Shown here piece by piece: positions 61,289-64,000 of a stretch of 64,000 nucleotides of DNA; within the stretch, counting starts at the first letter, position 1, and each line of letters opens with the position of its first letter. The stretch spans positions 2,976,001 through 3,040,000 of the forward strand of contig NC_079490.1 in assembly GCF_020520425.1 (NCBI RefSeq), read 5' to 3'. This DNA is from Spinacia oleracea. Its lineage: Eukaryota > Streptophyta > Magnoliopsida > Caryophyllales > Amaranthaceae. The translations under genes and the position numbers were made by a program. The notes beneath the pieces are model-generated. The model saw only the letters and a list, made by a program, of their open reading frames with translations, ran no database searches and was not told where the DNA came from.

Positions 61289-62163
61289 GGTAAAAAACCG
61301 CGGATAGCTATGAGGCTATCAATCCACTAAGTATTCTGTATGATTGTTTATGCTCTTCTTTTTGAGAATTGATATTGAAAATCTAAAGTACAATAATGAA
61401 TGCTAAAACAGTTGATAGCTTAAGAGTTTGAGTGCTTGAGTTCACGTCTCCCTCCATCATGCCGTTCTTTATGCTTTTATATGCCAAATGCTAACGGTTC
61501 TATCGGTTGGGAAGATCCCTGGAAGATAGGGGTTTCTCCTTGGCCGTTGCTCACGTCTTCAACAAACTCCCTAGTCTTCGGTCAAAGCTTGGACCTTTTC
61601 CCATCTTATGACGGTGTGGCCCATGTTGGGCTTCTGGGCTTGGAACTTGACCTATCTCCTCTTACTTGCTCAAGCGTTGTTCTTCTCTTGTCGTCAGACC
61701 CCTGTCGCTGGTCGTATGTCGCCTAAGCTTTGTCGTCCGTCGCCTCACTTGACAAGCTCACTTGACACGACGCCACCTGCGACACGATGATACCTGGATG
61801 GCACGACAATATCAGACGTCAAAGCAGTTATGTCGTTAGTTCAATAAAGTGGGATAACAGTTTGCCCCCAATTGTGAGTTTGCGGAGTGTATACAAAGCA
61901 AAAGAAACAATTCAAATTTCAAAAAGTAAACCGTCTACAACCGTCCAGTTCGTGGGACGGAACCGTTCCGATTCTCGAAGTAATAAATGCCAACTTTCGC
62001 GACATGCAATAAAGCATCTTAGAGTTTTTCGAAGGAAGTTTCCAGATCTGAAAACAAGAGAGAGAAAAAGAAGGGAGGAATTGCTTTCGTTGCTTCGATT
62101 TAGCCACAGCCAGGTAAAATTTCGATCATTTCCTTCGATTTTCTTGTAGATTTTAGTAGAGCG
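61289..62163. other. Leader region of the gypsy-type element gene
   Basis: No ORF of recognisable family. The words ttgacgcggaaaacccagg and ggtaaaaaaccgcgg near 61265-61300 resemble plant LTR-element terminal sequence, and the GC content rises from about 61430. The region may be an LTR plus untranslated leader; the matching 3' LTR would be outside the window. Confidence 0.4.
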
Positions 62164-64000
62164 ATGGCAAAAACTAGGCCGACCGTGGTTAAGGATAAGG
62201 AAGATGTTGGGGTTAGTCGGGCCAAGTCACTCAACCCGATCTACTCTACTGTTGAGGATCCAGCGGCTTTTATAACTCTCTCCGGTCTGCCGCCTTCGGC
62301 TGAAGTGAGGATTCCTGGTCAAGAGGATGAGGCCAAGGATTGCCCGGAGGGTTATGTGGTTATGTATGAGTACCCTTTTACTCTGGGGTTTTTGTTTCCT
62401 TTTACGCCCTTGGCTAGATCTTTTGTCGAGGTGTTTCATTTAAGCCCTGGCCAATTGATGCCCCAGATCTGGCGTATTTTTACTGTAGTGCATAGGGTTA
62501 CTTCGGGTTGGCGAACACCGTTTGACTTGGCTGATCTGATGCATGTTTATGATTTATCTTTGAAGGAGTGTTGTCGGTATACTTTGGTGACGAAGAAAAA
62601 GAAGAAGAATTTGTGTGTCGGGTTAGCTGTAAATGATAGGGGTTGGCAAAGTCGTTTTGTTTATGTGAATAAGGCGTCTCTGGGAGAAGTAGGAAACTTC
62701 TTAGTGGAAGGGTGGACGACGGAAGGTATTTTATGTTTCTGTACTTTTGATTTCTGATGTTTTACTGAACGTTGTCTTACTTGGCTTTGTCTTGCAGTTG
62801 TTGATACGTCGTTAGCTGGTTTGAACTCTGACTCTCACGATAAGTGTTTGAGGTTTCTGGGTTGTTCTGTCGTGGAGAGATCGTTCAGCCGTGACGGAGG
62901 TCGCTTGGGAAGTCAAGAGGGGAGTCAAGCCGGTGACGTTGACGAGGAGGAGACTGAAGACGAGACGATTTGCTTAGTTCGTCGTCGACGGAAGTTGGAC
63001 TTACGCGAGGAAGTTGTTGCGAATTCGTCGTCTGCATCAGAGGAAGAGGTTGAGATGGCTGACACATCAGGTATTTTTGGTTTGGTTTCTTATTTGCCTG
63101 GTTTATCTCTGGAGTGTGTTTTTGATGGTTTCTCGCTTTGTTTGTTGAAGAACATACGCTGTCTTCTAAGCCTGTGTCGAGGATGTCGCAGAGCGAGATG
63201 ATGGAACGAGCGAGGAAGCGGTTGAGGTCGAACAGTGCCGCTGGTGGGCAGGGTGGTCAGGCGATGCCTCTTGTGCCTCGTTATTCTAAGATAGGTGCGT
63301 CGCCTGAGACGCCCGTTGTTATAGGGGGTGAAGGTTTTCATCCTCTATCGGCGTCGTCGCCACCGAGGCCGTTTCAGGCGTCGTCGACTGCTGTTGCTGC
63401 GACTAGGCCCCCTGCTGCGTCGGCCAAGAAGCGTCCTGCTGACAAAAGTTCTGTCGAGGATACTGTCGTCACTCTGCCCCCGAACTTCTTGGGCGACGGC
63501 GAAGGTGCCGTCGTTTGGCCGTATGCAGACCGTTTGATATTGCCTTCGACGTATCAGCGTTATCACGAGGTCGTGCCTCTTTCTGTCGCGTCGGACACCG
63601 CTGAACTAATCCTGCGGGTAAGTGTATTTCTGTTATTTTATTCAGTTCATGGTATTTGTAAGTGCGTCGTGCGTCGATTTTGTGACATGTTTTTCGTTAC
63701 AGGCGTCACAGGCTGCTTTGGCCGTGCGTAGACAATGCTCCTTGTTGTGCGATGAGCTTACTTTCTCGAAGAACCAAGTGGCTATGGTGAAGAAAGCGGC
63801 GGTTTCTTGGGAAGGTAAGTGGGTGGCTTCTGAGAACAAGTTGGCTGACCTTGCTGCGGTGGTTAAGTCAAAAGATGAACAACTAAAGGGTAAGGACGAC
63901 CAGATTGCTGACGCATCGAAGGAGTTGGAAAGGGTAAAGGGGGAGTTGGCGTCGACCGTGGAAGAAATGGAAGGCTTAAGGGCTTTATACGACGCTTTGC
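62164..64000 (+). CDS. Gene with 'putative gypsy type transposon' domain, intron-containing (3' partial)
   Basis: Exons 62164-62725, 62798-63070, 63151-63617 and 63703 to the window edge are joined by short GT-AG introns (72, 80 and 85 bp), all in phase. The N-terminal domain has VMYEYPFTLGFLFPFTPLAR and HLSPGQLMPQIWRIF (about residues 65-105), typical of the plant domain annotated as putative gypsy-type transposon (PF04195-like). Acidic and Arg-rich linkers follow, then a Pro/Ala/Ser-rich part. Exon 4 is a charged coiled coil (SKDEQLKGKDDQIADASKEL). No protease, reverse transcriptase or integrase is seen in the window. The whole unit is markedly GC-richer than its surroundings, consistent with a recent arrival. 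It is probably an element-encoded gag-like or accessory protein; a domesticated host gene is the alternative. Confidence 0.65.

Overview
The window is nuclear DNA of a flowering plant. It is AT-rich, its genes have GT-AG introns, plant-specific families are present (class B heat shock factor, ERF, BURP, DUF1645, plant ABCC, MOC1), and the intergenic space is full of MITEs and tRNA-type SINEs. A eudicot is likely, but the species cannot be fixed from sequence alone. No prokaryotic or organellar features were seen.

Layout: 1-2.7 kb is the 3' part of an HSFB4-type repressor heat shock factor. 2.7-20 kb is gene-poor and built from tandem repeats, MITEs, two SINEs, a long TA microsatellite and a 1.4-kb element with long terminal inverted repeats. 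20.1-24.2 kb is a five-exon F-box gene. 25.1-26.0 kb is an intronless DUF1645 gene on the minus strand. 26-33 kb is repeats. Two related intronless ERF genes lie at 32.95 and 40.33 kb on the plus strand, with nested MITEs between them. 43.1-49.1 kb is a six-exon gene for the chloroplast Holliday junction resolvase MOC1 (minus strand); its first intron holds a complete two-exon defensin-like gene on the opposite strand. 50.3-51.4 kb is a BURP gene broken by an exonic SINE. 52.0-58.1 kb is a nine-exon ABCC transporter gene broken by an exonic mini-LTR element (TRIM) and a small frameshifting deletion. 58.5-60.5 kb is a truncated second copy of the MOC1 5' end. 61.08 kb starts a small secreted-peptide gene that loses its 3' part. 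62.2 kb to the right edge is an intron-containing gene resembling the 'putative gypsy type transposon' domain family.

The genes do not form a pathway. The notable region is 43-61 kb, where an intact housekeeping-type gene (MOC1) and a nested defensin-like gene sit beside a block of damaged genes: BURP, ABCC, MOC1 copy B and the truncated peptide gene. The two exonic insertions keep target-site duplications that allow the empty site to be inferred, and removing each one in silico leaves a reading frame of the expected phase. I did not find a convincing wholly new biological system. The best leads are the nested defensin-like gene, the in-frame minisatellite that extends the MOC1 C-terminus, and the insertionally broken BURP and ABCC genes.
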